A stretch of DNA of 64,000 nucleotides, from positions 726,980 to 790,979 of the forward strand of contig VXAI01000140.1 of NCBI GenBank assembly GCA_013399305.1, read 5' to 3'. The notes under the pieces are model-generated. The model saw only the letters and a list, made by a program, of their open reading frames with translations. It was not told where the DNA came from and ran no database searches. A program made the position numbers and the translations under genes. The stretch is from Rostratula benghalensis. Taxonomy: Eukaryota; Chordata; Aves; Charadriiformes; Rostratulidae. This document shows, piece after piece, positions 12,611-24,156 of the stretch (the stretch's first letter is position 1; every line of letters starts with the position of its first letter).

Positions 12611-14890
12611 ACTGGGTTTGATAATGTCTGGCTGCTCTTGAGAGGAATCGGTGCAAAGGTGTGGAGAGGACTGGGTATTTAATGACAGCAATAATGGGGC
12701 AATTCCTGGTAACTTCATACGGGGTGGAGTGGTAATTTTTATATATATTTTTTTAAAGTCTTCCACCAAAGGGTATTTTGATTCCCACCTTGTCAGCTGC
12801 AGTCATTCCTCTCAGGTGTTATTCCAAGTTCTGAAACTGTGACTGCTCCATAGAATTTACATTCATTCCAGGTTGGAAGTTGGAGAACAATTAAAGTGCC
12901 ATGCAACAGTCGGTCAAGCAGACGATAAAATTTGACTTTTCTATTGTTTTGAATTAAGCATTTTCATGATGATTTTGATTGCTGATGTTTGCTTTATTCA
13001 GTGTAGATATAGTTCAAAGAACTAAGCCTGGCAATGCTAAGCTTTTTACTAGTTTCTGTATATTCTATTTCTGTTACTGGGATGTAAGTTGTTGAGGCCC
13101 CAAATTGCAACCACACGACCCAGAAAGGGCTTACTTGAAAGTTGGTTATTCATTGTTATTAAATTAGACTGGACTAAAGGTACTGTTTTGTGGTGCTGGT
13201 TTCAGATCAGGCTTTTAGAAAAGTCTTTTGTTTTCCTGCAGTGCTACAAATGACTCAACTGCAAAGTTAGTGAAGCCTCCGTTGCTTTTCTGAAACAGAG
13301 CCACTGTGACTTAAATTTAATAACAGATGGTTCTCCTCATAACCCGACAGTTGAAAGAGACTTTTCTATTGTTCACTACTACCACTGAAAACACATTTCC
13401 ATTATGAACTTACAGTACTCTTATGCCAAAACCAACAGTTAAAAAATGAATGGTTTGCTCTGGTAACAGGACAAAACAAACATGAAAATCATTGTGTTGT
13501 GTGACAGAAGATCAGAATATTTAAGTAAAAAAAAAAAAGTTGATAAGCCTACCAGAGTAAGTATTTGATGGGCTGTTCTTGAATCAATGACGCTTCCAAG
13601 GAAGTTGTTTTGTTTCTTGTACTGTTGCAAAGATAGCAAAAAGTTCATATTCCATCTAGGTCCAGTCATGAGGGATTTAGAGTTTTGTGAAATCCTGCAA
13701 GGGAATGTGAATAACTGCCAATATTAACATTTTCTAATGTACAATTTTTTACATCTGCTTTTAGGGTATATTCAGACTAAGTTAATCATAAAACCTGCCT
13801 GAGTAGGGAGGGACAAGAATGCAAGAGGGAAAGGAAAATTGGACTTTCCCTAGGATGGTGTCTGGCCTGTTAGTAGCTTTTGAGCCTTTTGACCAAATCT
13901 GGTGGAGATGTGTAAGTCTCAAAAAGTCCCAACTTCTGTGAAAGTGGACAAGAAAGTGAAGATCTGTTTGAGCTCGTATGTCTGGATGAATTCATTGAGA
14001 TCAAAAGCAAGTGTGGGATAGATCTTTGCAACTTGTTAAGAGAACAAGAAAATTGGAATTGCTGATCTTGTGGAGGGGAAGGAAAGGGTGAACAGCAATG
14101 CTTTCTAAACCAGGGAAGTCTTACCTAACTGTGAGTCTGATTGTCCTTGGGGACTCATGTGGCTGCTTGACATCCTGCCCTCCAGAGGGGCTGGCATGTG
14201 GCAGGGCCTCACCATTCTTGATTTATGAGAAAAGCCCTGGACTGTTTTAGAAGAGACCGGGAGCCAAGCTGTCAGAAAGCTTAAGCTTGAGAGCTTGCAG
14301 TAGCACAAAGGCTGAGAGCTCAGGTGAGGAAACTTGCTCAAGAGGAATTGGTTGGAGCAAAACTTCCAAAATTCTCAGGCTAAATAGCCAGGCTAGTAGT
14401 AGTTGATACAATGGCTGGGTGTGGGCAAGATGGGGACTCTGCTGCAGTGCAGAAGATGCCTGAGGTGGTGGAGAGGCCCCTGGGACCATGTCGGTGTGTT
14501 CAGGTGACTTTTCCCCAGTTACAGACTTCTCACACGTCAGGGCCTGCTGGGCAGCTCCAGCACCACAACTTTGGCCCCATGCATACGTGAATTTCCTGGT
14601 GTGTAGCAGAAAGACAGGACTCTTCAGTTGTCCTTCCCAGGCAGGTATAATACAGCCATAGCAGCATTATGTGCAAACAACTTTGGACCAGGTTGCCTTA
14701 GCCTTAGCTCTGTTTGTTATCTCTTTCCTTCTCTGTGGGCTGGTGGATGGCTGCTAGACCATCAATGTCTGCCCTACAGCCTGCATCCTTTTTAGGGTCT
14801 GGCTTGTGCATGGGGATGGTGAATTTGTGACTCGTAGGTAGGACTGTGAAACTCTTACAGCCAACTTAGCTGAACAGGGATTTCTACCTA

Positions 14891-14952
14891 CAATCATAGA
14901 ATTGCCTAGGTTGGAAGGGACCTTTTAGATCATCTAGTCCAACCTAACACTG
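14891..14952 (-). mobile_element. CR1 extreme 3' end, minus strand
   Basis: Read on the minus strand this is the last ~60 bases of a CR1: GGTTGGAAGGGACCTTTTAG (plus-strand text), then a 'gatcatctagtccaacc' segment, with an ATCATAGAAT end. The 'taacactgac' just after it marks a different subfamily from the copy that follows at 14,953. Only the 3' tip is present. Confidence 0.85.
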
Positions 14953-15340
14953 ACAATCATTGAATAGTTTAGGTTGGAAGGGACACTAAAGACCATCCTG
15001 CCCCGAGCAGGGACATCTCCCCCCAGACCAGGTTGTTCAAAGCCCCATCCAGCCTCAAACCCCTCCAGGGATGGGGCAGCCACAGCTTCCCTGGGCAACC
15101 TGGGCCAGGGTCTCTCTACCCTCACAGCACAGAACTTCTTCCCCAGATCTCATCTATATCTCCCCTCTAACAGTTCAAAACCATTCCCCCTTGCCCTGTG
15201 GCTCCCCTCCCTGATCAAGAGTCCCTCCCCAGCTTTCACGGGGCCCCTCTAGGGACTGGAAGAGGCTCTGAACTCTCCCCAGAGTCTTCTCTTCTCCAGG
15301 CTGAACACCCCCAATGCTCTCAGCCTGTCCTCATAGGAAA
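14953..15340 (-). mobile_element. CR1 LINE 3' part, minus strand
   Basis: About 390 bases of CR1 in antisense orientation. It starts with AATCATTGAATAGTTTAGG (plus-strand text), followed by the GGGACATCTCC and CCAGACCAGGTTGTTCAAAG segments, the GATGGGGCAGCCACAGCTTC segment, AGATCTCATCTA and a final CTCAGCCTGTCCTCATAGG. It directly abuts the 3' tip of another CR1, so one probably inserted next to or into the other. It is 5'-truncated and carries no endonuclease or reverse-transcriptase coding. Confidence 0.95.
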
Positions 15341-18300
15341 GGACAAAATTCAATCCTAGGTTGCTTCTGCAGTACTATGTGTTATGCGGGGCTTGTCACA
15401 GCTCTCAGCAGATCTTTCCCTTCCCAAAATCATACCAGCAGCTAGCACAGGCAGTTAATCTCTCAGCTGTCTTCTTGCTGAAGATCTGTTATGCCGTGAG
15501 TGGGAGGAGATGTGCAGTAGGAAAGTTTCTTTATGTTCCTTTTTTTTGCCTTCCTTTACTGTCTTTCATCTTCTCCAGCCAGCCTGGTACTGCTCAAAGC
15601 AGGGAGATGAGCGGGAAAGGCCCGGGCGCTTTGCCTCTATATCCAAGCGGGTCACATTTGCATTTGCTGCTTGTGGTAAGTTAGCCAGAGCTATTAATGC
15701 TATCCTTGACCTAAATCACAAGCCAGAGACATGTTGTAAGTGTGTTTCTTCTTGCTGAGAACCTGCAGAATGGTCTTTTTGATGGCCAGCCCTGCTTGGC
15801 TCTTTTCTTCACCTAACAGTTTAGTGGATGGCTGTTGAGGTTATGGTTCGCTTTGTATTAAGCGAAGGATTCAATTTAGCTGTTATGTGGCCAATATTCC
15901 AATAATAGAGAATTTTTAACCAGCTGCAAAAATATCTTGAGTTTGTGTTTGATTTTAAGGAGATAGACTGGCAAGAGCTCCCAGAAGTGAACCACAGTGA
16001 TCGTGCTTCATAGCTTAGAGACGGCCTGTTCCTTCCATTATTTTTTCTTCTCTTTCATTATTAATATCCCCCACCCCCCACCCAGCGGGCACAGGGTCTT
16101 ATGGAGCATGTCATGCCTTCACATCTCCTCCTTTGCTCATGTCTCACTGAACAGAAGACCAGTCCCACCCAGAATGATCCCAAAATTCTCCACTGGCTTT
16201 TTCTCAGCCTGGAAACGTTCTCCTTTTTGCTTGGCCTTTTTAAGGGTAGGATCAAGCACACAAAACTTACTGGTTTCTTCTTGGATGCCCAACAGGGAGG
16301 AAGAAATCAAGAAAGTCAGAGCAGAGGGTGGGATAATGATGAGCAGGAGGAATAAGACTGTTATGGATCTACAGAGAGAAAAGCAGGGATTTGTGTGCTA
16401 TTTGGACAGTCCGGTAAATGGCCCAGCCCACTCTGTTCAGCTCTGTAGCACTGCTGCTCCCTCAAGGTCCCCCCAGTTTCCCTTGTGCAAATGCCTTGTG
16501 GATTTTTTTCATCCTCCATCAAACAATATGGTTAAAAAAACAAAACCAAAACCAACCCAAAAATGGTCTTGCAACTGAATTGCTTGTATCTGCCACTAAA
16601 CCTTCAATTTTCTCATTACTGCACATTTCTCATTCAACACATTCCCATGTGTTGAATTAAAATGACTGAAGGCCTTTAATGATAATACTGATTGCTTTTT
16701 GTTAGCAATAACAGTTAAGCAATGGGATGCCCACAAAGCCAGCTCTGAATGAGCAGCAGTCCAGAGGGCTGCCATCCTGCTCTCTCCTCATCTCCCAGTT
16801 CTGGATAAAGAAAGCAAGTTGCTACCTCTTCAAGATTTTATTTATTTATTTTCTGAGCCTTTCTGTTGGTGACGTGTGTTAAGTCTCAGTGACAACTGCT
16901 GGCCAGAGCTTGCTGGTGTTGGGCAGGGTTACTGAAGGAGCTGTAGGTGCCCTGTGCTGAGCACCCAGTGCAGCTTTGTCACCCAGAGGCTCTGGCAGAG
17001 CAGTGTCTGAACATTATTTTAAGCAAAATAGTTGAGAGGGATAAAGAGGTCAACATGTGAATCTCAAAACATTTTCTACTAGCTTTGATTTAGAAACTTA
17101 TCATAAATGACATCTTACAGAGAATGCTTTTCTTTTACAATCCATTCTTGTTTCTGTCTTTCAGCAACGTTTTGTGAGTTGCTAGTTCTTTTTTCCTTTG
17201 CTCTGTCAGGTTTCTTGACAGTGTCAGTATTTTCCAGAGCAACTGGGAGGAAAGTTATCTCTGTATATATTTTAACAGGAACATGGCATCTGTGAAGTCA
17301 CAAGAAAGTGAGCGGACTGTAAAGACAGATGCAGACCCTGCCTTATTTGTTTTGTAGTTGTTTGTTCCTGTGTTCACTAGGTTTCCCTTTCCATGGAAGG
17401 TACAAAAAGTATTTTGGCTTGTTTTGCTTTTTTAAAAGTAAGACATGAGTTTCTGTGCTGCCTCCTGGGACTGGTTGGTTGTTTACTTTTAAGTTTTTAA
17501 TCAAATAAATAAAAAACCCAACCAAACCAATCACAAACCCAAAACCCAAAACCATCACTTAAAGGAATATGTGGAGATTTGGTCTATGTCATGTCACACA
17601 TGAAGTTAATCGAAAAAAATCCACTTATGTACATCTAAGAGTAAAATTTATCTCAGACTTGTCATCTCCTAACAAGTAGTGATCTTATTGCTCACTCTTA
17701 GGTTGTACAGTGCCTGTGATATACAGAGGAAAAATAGGCAGTAATAAGATGCTGTGCTCCAGATCCATTTGGGGGGGAGGGGAGGAAGAAGGAGTTCCTG
17801 AGGTTATTTTATATGCAATTTCCTGATGTGAGAAGTTTTAAAGACTCTTGTAATGATTTATCTGGATGGTTTCTTCTAACAGCATTAAGAGGCAGCCTGA
17901 AGTTGTACTATCTTGTGCTTCACTACAGTCAGTCTTATACAATAATCCAACTGTGTTTTTCTTCTAAGTACACACTGGGTGTATGCAGCCATGATCCGGG
18001 TGTCTGCAGGCAGCTGTGACAGAAAAGGACTTTTATGGTTTGCTTTTGCATTCTCTTCCTGTTCCCTTCATTTTCATATATGTTTTTTAGAAAGCTGAAT
18101 TTCTGTTGGATCCCTTACTGTGATATCAGTGGAAAGAGAAACTGTGCTTGTTTCATTAATTCTTTTGGTTTTCATACAGGTCTCTATCAGAAGGCACCAT
18201 TTGTAATATTAAAAGTAACCCAGTAGACTGAGAAATTAAAAATGTCAATCAATAAAAATGAAAAGATAAACTTTATCTGTAGGAAATACTAATAATAGAG

Positions 18301-18869
18301 AAGCTGCATGTGTTTTCCCCCTCCTGCCCTGCAACGCTGCGCCCCGCAGAACGCCAAGCGTACTCACTTTGCAACATTTAGGAGTAACCCTGAAGTACCT
18401 CTAAGTAGCTGAAAGTGAAAAGCTAAGACATGAAGTTGGCAATACAGTTTCTCTTCAAATGCTTCCTCTAAATGTTCAATACTGAGTCCCTGAGGAAGTC
18501 CCATTATTAAAACTGTGTGACTATGAAACTGCCTTGACTCTGAGGGCTAGATATTTGAGAGTTCTGGGGATTTTCCTCATCTGGCTCTTACAGCTTCCTT
18601 GCCCTGCAATGATTACAAAGTTTGTTGCAAACGATGTCCCATGGAGTTTATGTTGTCTCCAGTTGAGTCAAGCTGACAGGGATGACAGGTATTACCACAT
18701 GTAGTCTTGGCATATAGACCTGGTCGTGTTACTGTTTGATCCTTTGGGTTCCCATAAACTTTATACAAAGAGTTCTTGAGCTTGTTCACAAATTAAAGCT
18801 GAAGAAGTTTTCTGGGATCTTCATATGCCTTTTCCCCCATGCTGTATTAATAGTGCTACCAAAACTAAC
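15341..18869. other. Non-coding DNA without recognisable repeats
   Basis: I see no gene or transposon. A 193-codon plus-strand frame at 15,997-16,578 has low-complexity patches and no recognisable domain and is best read as chance. A/C-rich patches at 16,530-16,560 and 17,505-17,560 (runs of AAACCC/AACCAA type) are the complements of the G/T-rich patches seen elsewhere in the window. A small CpG-containing cluster lies at 18,325-18,365. Confidence 0.6.
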
Positions 18870-19472
18870 TCAGCAGTGTGTGCTGCTAATAGATGTACTC
18901 ACAGAAGATCCTAACACCCTTGGCAAATGATACATACTTGACCATGGGAACTGTTCCTCTCTGTTTTGACACAGCCTGGCATGGGGTGGAATGTACCACA
19001 CACTGCATTCAGACAAAAAGTAGGAGCACTCCACTGTGTCCTCTAGAAACTCTGAAGAATTTAAGGTAACCCCAAACGGAAGCTGATCAGGACACATAGG
19101 TTTAACAGGTGGCTGATTGAGAAGTTTCATTTCTCTGCAAAGTGCATACTGTTGGTTTGTTTTTCCCAGAGGTATGAAAACCTGCTTGTTCTTTGGTTTG
19201 ACTTTACTTGGTCCAAGTTGGGTTACAGGCTTGTTAGTGAGCCAAGGTATGGGGGCAATGTAAATGGTGCTCTGCTTTACCCCCTTCCTACATGGATAAT
19301 GTGGTACCTGCTTTGAAAGTGGAGCTATCTGTGTTGCATAAGGACATTTTATGCCTCCTCCTATACCTGTACAGAAAGCCAACACTATCCTGGGCTGGAT
19401 CCCCAGCAGTGTGGCCAACAGGGTGAGAGGCTGGATTCTGCCCCTCTGCTCTGCTCTGCTCTGGGGAGACAC
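18870..19472 (-). other. Unassigned 200-codon open frame, cysteine-rich body
   Basis: A minus-strand frame of 200 codons. Its first ~33 codons are antisense CR1 sequence (19,365-19,472) and are not original coding. The remaining ~165 codons cover non-repeat sequence and read as a plausible protein, with about seven spaced cysteines (in KCPYA, YPCRK, ALCRE, PMCPD, VECSYF, ECSVW and LCQNR), a possible N-glycosylation site (NSS) and proline-rich stretches. Possible sources are a decayed endogenous retroviral surface protein, a fragment of a host secreted protein, or chance. I do not recognise the family. Chance frames of 180-193 codons also exist in this window, so length alone is not proof. No promoter, splice sites or LTRs are evident. 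Confidence 0.2.
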
Positions 19473-19600
19473 CCCTGCAGTGCTGCCTCCAGCTCTGGAG
19501 CCACCACATCAGAAGGTCATGGACCTGCTAGAGTGGGGCCAGAGGAGGTGAAGAAGATGCTGCAAGGGCTAGAGCTCCCCTGCTGTGTCAACAGGCTGAG
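19365..19600 (+). mobile_element. CR1 LINE internal fragment
   Basis: This is a plus-strand CR1 ORF2-tail fragment with GAAAGCCAACACTATCCTGG, a GTGTGGCCAACAGGGTGAGA segment, CCTCTGCTCTGCTCTG, AGCTCTGGAGCC and ATGGACCTGCTAGAG. These match the order of the CR1 ORF2 C-terminal region. Several frameshifting differences have broken the coding frame. It stops abruptly at CAACAGGCTGAG, where normal CR1 would continue GGAGCTGGGG; instead the shared block at 19,601 begins. Confidence 0.9.
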
Positions 19601-20085
19601 GGTTATCTCCCTCACATTGGGTTGAATTGTAACATGGCACTTGGTCTGATAGGGCCATGACAATGCTCAGAGGGCTGGAACAGCTCTCCTATGAAGACAG
19701 GCTGGGGGGGTTGGGGGTGTTCAGCCTGGAGAAGAGAAGGCTCTGGGGGGAGCTCGGAGCCCCTTCCAGTCCCTAGAGGGGCTCTGGGAAAGCTGGGGAG
19801 GGACTCTTGATCAGGGAGGGGAGCCATAGGATGAGGGGGAATGGTTTTGAACTGTAGGAGGGGAGATATAGATGAGATCTTGGGAAGAAGTTCTGTGCTG
19901 TGACGGTAACGAGACCTTGGTCCAGGTTACCAAGAGAAGCTGTGGCTGCCCCACCCCTGGAGGTGTTCAAGGCCAGGTTGAGTAGGGCCTTGAGCAGCCT
20001 GGTCTAGTGGAAAGTGTGCTTGCCTGTGATGGTGCTTGGAATGAGATGACCTTTAAGGTCCCTTCCAACCAAACCATTCTTTGGT
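19601..20085 (+). mobile_element. CR1-containing composite element, copy A
   Basis: Bases 19,601-19,979 match 25,292-25,670 with about six substitutions and no gaps. The first ~75 bases (from GGTTATCTCCCTCACATTGG) do not look like CR1. From about 19,676 it is CR1 3' sequence: GGCTGGAACAGCTCTCCTAT, TGTTCAGCCTGGAGAAGAGA, a GAGGGGGAATGGTTTTGAAC segment and GGAGGTGTTCAAGGCCAGG. After 19,979 the final ~106 bases are also CR1 3' end, finishing near ACCATTCTTTGGTTCTG, but differ heavily from copy B. It has no intact coding frame. Confidence 0.9.
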
Positions 20086-22905
20086 TCTGTGGTAAGATAC
20101 CATGCTGCAGACACGTGGCTGGGTGACTGTACAGCAGCTTCCCAGGGGCAGGCAGTCCATGAGAGAGAAGAGCAGTGCTGCTACATCCCTACCAGTTCTA
20201 GTATCTGCAGCACTTGCATCTTTCCCTGGGGGCCTCTCCTTTGCCTGTTGACCCAACCTGACCCTGCTAGCCTTGCAGGAACTGCCTGAATCATGGCTGA
20301 AGGTAGTATGGCTGTAGGCACCAAAGTGTAAGGTCTGACACTGATTCTATCAGCAAGCAGGAAGTCTTATGCTGCTCTCTGTGTTTCTTAATGAATGAAG
20401 CCAAAACATTCATGCATTCTCTTTTCATCTGTTATCAGTAGAGCATATTTAACAGTTTGAAAAGTACATGCCAGTAGTAGTACATCCTTAGTTCTGATCA
20501 GACAGTGTTGATGGGTTTAAAGGGCTGGTTTTGGGGTATAACTCAAGGTATAATGTGGTCCTTTGTGTTTAGGTACATGAACACAGAAATGTTTTTAGTG
20601 ATGTGTTCCTACTTCAGGTGCATGCTTTTCTTAAAGCATTGGTTTTGTTTGGTTGTGTATATACCAAAACCACTTTCTCTTCTGTTTTTCTCTTTCTGTT
20701 CCAGAAACTGAGTGGTCAGAGATCTGTTTGACTTTGGGTTTTCTTTTTCATAAATTCTTCCATTTCCTTAACATTTTCCGGGGTGAACTGGGCGTATTTC
20801 AGCAGTGATTTAAATTATATGTTAGGCAAAGATGTCACAAAGCTCAGTATCCATTAATGATTTCAAAACTAAAGCAAGCAAAACTGAGAGGTGTTGTTTT
20901 CAGACCTGAAACCAACTCAAATTGCAAAGGAAATTTTGTTGCTTCTCGTGCTGCTGAAGTTTGTGCAGCTTTTGAAGCCACTAGCCCTTAACATGCTAAT
21001 TACTGCAAGGAGATGAAGTTTTTGGAAGTCAGCTGAACAGCTGGTATGAAACTTGGGCCCTAGAAAGTCACTGCTATGGACTGTAACATAGTCAGTGTCA
21101 CCTGCCAACCCTTTTTAAAAGGGGTTTAGGCACAGTGTGTAAGGGTGTAGAAGGTATTTTCTTTCACATAACTGGAGATTAGAGTATGTGACTGTAAGAG
21201 TTGCCACTTGCCTAGAGGCAGAGACTTGAGGTAATTAAGCAGGAGCACAGACACCTAAAGAGAGAGAGAATTGCCAATAACTAGACATATGAAATTAAAC
21301 CAGACTGGTGATTCTAGTTTGAGGTAGTGACTGTACTGGTTTTGCACAGCACAGACAGTGTGCACAGGGAGTGTTAGACTGTAGTACAGTACTAGCAAGA
21401 GCTTTCCAAGAGCCGCTCAGACAGCCACAGCTGATTGATTTTTGCACCTCTAATTTTGACTTGCTTTAATCGGTGGGAAAAACAGATTCCTCTAGGCCAA
21501 GGGACCAAACCCCACTGTCTTGCAGTTGCAAGTAAAGCTTGGTGTGCTTCGAAGTGCATTGTGAGTTGTTGTATCATGTGTGACTCATGGCATAATTAAA
21601 TAGTCTCAAAAAGAACACAATCCCAGCATTAGCTGCATTTTACTAAGCATACCCAAGGATTTTTTTTATCTCTTTGAAAGTCGGATACGTGGTGTTACAT
21701 CCTCTGTCTGCCATTGGATATCTGCCCTGTAAGCATGGAGGACTGGGCAGCCTGAGATGGCTGGGTTGGAAGGGGAAATTTATAGGGCTTATCAATAAGT
21801 ACCCACACCTGTTAACTGGGGCTTCTTAAATGGGAATGTCTGGGTGAACATATGAGGAAAAAACCAGCTACGGAAAGTAAAGCTTACCATTGTCTGTGTG
21901 AGTAGAATAGAGAAAGGATTTGTGTTTTTTGGGGTTTTTTTGGTAATTGTGGTCTTTGGTGAAAAGCCAGACCTACTATAGGTGAAATTTCCATCTGAGA
22001 TCCTCTTGCTTCTAACTTGGTTGAACTGTTAGATCTGTGAACCTGTAGCTTTGAGTCTCTCCTTGTGGTGCAGAGCTGCTTGTGCATCTTGCTCTCCTGT
22101 TTGTTCACATTGGTGCCAAAAGAAATATCTTTCCAAGCTGAGGTGCTCTTAAATGAAATACCTATTTTTTACTGTTTGTTACCTAATGTTTTATGACTGC
22201 AAACTCTTCTGAGCATATCAATGACTTCAGAGATTTTCATCCCTTTGTATTATCCTCTTTTTGAATGTGTTTGCTTTAACTGTTGCCTGACTTATATGTG
22301 CTTCCATCTTTCCTGCCTTGAATTTATTATGGTTTGTGTTGCTTTTTCATTTGGTTTTACTGTTTTTTTTAGAGGGGAAAACTTACTGGTTAATACTTAA
22401 CCTACCCAATAGTGTAGGTACTTTGGAGAATATTTTTTAAAAAAGTCCCACCAAAACAGATGTCTTTCAGTGGACTGGAACACAGGGAGAGGGGAGTAGA
22501 GATTTGCAGGGTCGGAGGGCAACTCAGGAGACCCAAGTTGAGTGCCCAGCCCTTAAACATTCCTTTTGCTCTGTTTAATTCCAAATGATTTTATTTCCTT
22601 TTCCCATCCCTCTGACATATCTGTTTAGCTTCTGAGATGTGTGGTGTGGAATTGTGTGGGCAGGCATGGATTTGTGTGCAGAGCAGGACCCCAGTGAATG
22701 TCCCAGCTCAGGGAGAGGATGCCAGTAACGGCTTCACCATCCTGCAGCTGCCACGGTCCAGTTCCTGTCTTGGGGAGCTCCTGTCTTTGAGGTTGCTTGG
22801 CTCTGGGTGACTCCTCAGTGTAGGAACAAGAAAACCACGCTCCTCCACAGGACATATAATCAGGAGCATCCTGCCACATCCATCCGTGGCTCTGTGATGG
22901 CTTTG
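20086..22905. other. Non-coding DNA without recognisable repeats
   Basis: I see no exon or transposon in this 2.8-kb stretch. Composition is A+T-rich with small homopolymer runs (for example T runs near 21,661 and 22,363). All open frames are short and overlap on both strands. Confidence 0.65.
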
Positions 22906-22965
22906 TAGAATCATAAAATGGTTCGGGTTGGAAGATCATCAGGTTCCAACCCTCTGCCATAGCGG
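22906..22965 (-). mobile_element. CR1 extreme 3' end, minus strand
   Basis: A 60-base minus-strand CR1 tip: TAGAATCATAAAATGGTTCG followed by GGTTGGAAGATCATCAGG and CCAACCCTCTGCC on the plus strand. Only the last part of the 3' untranslated region is present, as is typical for heavily 5'-truncated CR1 insertions. Confidence 0.85.
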
Positions 22966-23890
22966 AGGACAGCTCTTAGAGCAAAGCAACATGGCCTGGT
23001 ATCCTGCACATGCTGTCTGAGGAGCTGCAGCACTAGTTCTCTGGCAGCCCCACACGCCATTAACCAGAGCCCCGGCGGGTGACTTTGCCCTCACCCCTTT
23101 TCTGGTGAGGTTGAGGGGATTTGCTGGCCTGTCTGCAAGCGTTAAAAGGCTTTGCTCCTTTGCTTCTGTCTCAACAGATTTCCCAGCCAGAGCGCCATAG
23201 TGCTGCAGCTGCATCTGGGTCAGGGTGGCACTGCCTAATTTGCTTGCTGCTGAGAAGCCTCCTGGCTTGCACCATCTCTGGGAAAACCACCTCTGTAATA
23301 GTAATCCCGCTGTAGCTCACAGCTGCAGGATGCATTCTTCCCTCCCCTCCCCTCCTTCCTCCTGCATCCTTCTTACCTTTATTCAACAGCTGGAGAGTGG
23401 GCACTTTCTGTGGCGGGGTGCTTCCCCCAGGCTGGCAGCCCTCCCCACAACCCGAGCGGCTGCCTCTCGCAGCGTGTCGTCAGCTGGCACCATTTCCTGT
23501 TCTCCAGAGCTGGCAACCATCCTCTTTTCTCTGAGCTCTGATAACGGGAATCCATCAGCGGTGGGAGCAGCCGGAGTGCTGCTTTATGGGGCATTACTCC
23601 CCTATACCTCCAGTTTTCCACAAATCTTGCCAAGTGAGTTTCCTGATCGTGGGCTGTGTCATTCGCTGTGCTCTCCTTCCCTGCCCCCCCACCCATTTCC
23701 TGACATCACTTTTTATTTTAGATCCTTCTCTAGCAGTGGTCCAGTTCTGCTGGGGCACTCCACCCAGGACTTCCGAATGCAGTAAGTCTTGCTGATTGGG
23801 GGACTCGTACGGTGTATGGAGCTAGAAAAACTACAAAGCTTTGCTTAGCTTTGGAAAGAAATTCTAATAAAATTATTAAGCATATTGAAC

Positions 23891-23979
23891 TTTTTTCTCT
23901 CTCTCTTTTTTTTTTTTTTTTTTTTTCCTCTCCCTCCCTGTATGTAAATATTTTTTTCCTCCCTCCCTATGTAAATTTT
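23891..23979. repeat. Pyrimidine tract with a small tandem duplication
   Basis: A (CT)n/T-rich run with 21 or more consecutive T is followed by two imperfect copies of CCTCCCTCCCT-(g)tatgtaaat separated by a T run. The second half therefore looks like a local duplication of about 28 bases. Confidence 0.8.
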
Positions 23980-24140
23980 GTTTGGTGAGGCTGCTCTACC
24001 CTAAGTAGAAACAAACAAACTTAGTTTTTCTCTACTGCAGTGATTTTTTTTTTTAAATGCTCTGGCATAAAGGAATACTTAAAATAAAGTTTTACTGCTT
24101 TAAGTGGTCCACTTGTGGTGCCTTTCTAGACTGTCGTTGT

Positions 24141-24156
24141 CATCATCATCATCATC
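24141..24156. repeat. (ATC)n microsatellite
   Basis: Five CAT/ATC units in a row. Short, probably of no function. Confidence 0.9.

Larger units (their letters stand above)
10090..14890. other. Non-coding DNA; candidate regulatory block inside
   Basis: No exon or recognisable transposon is visible. There are T and A runs near 11,031-11,044 and 13,527-13,538, a G/T-rich patch near 12,245-12,295 and the CA microsatellite at 12,404. The stretch around 12,495-12,610 stands out by CpG content and motif density and is listed separately. At 12,845-12,880 a short segment faintly resembles the end of a minus-strand CR1 but is too decayed to call. Confidence 0.65.

Noticed and set aside
12845..12880. 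Short CR1-like 3' end
   Set aside because: Only about 30 bases resemble CR1; too short and too decayed to separate from chance.
14974..15252. Antisense CR1 frames (also at 19.8, 25.5, 52.2 and 62.8 kb) starting LxALNTSRDGAATASLGNLGQ-like
   Set aside because: They recur because they are the reverse strand of the CR1 3' region, not a gene family.
15997..16578. 193-codon plus-strand frame
   Set aside because: It has phenylalanine/proline-rich low-information stretches, no recognisable domain or splice context, and overlaps other chance frames.
23225..23785. 186-codon plus-strand frame
   Set aside because: Ser/Pro/Leu-rich in a pyrimidine-rich region, with no domain. It overlaps a minus-strand frame of 105 codons, as expected for chance.
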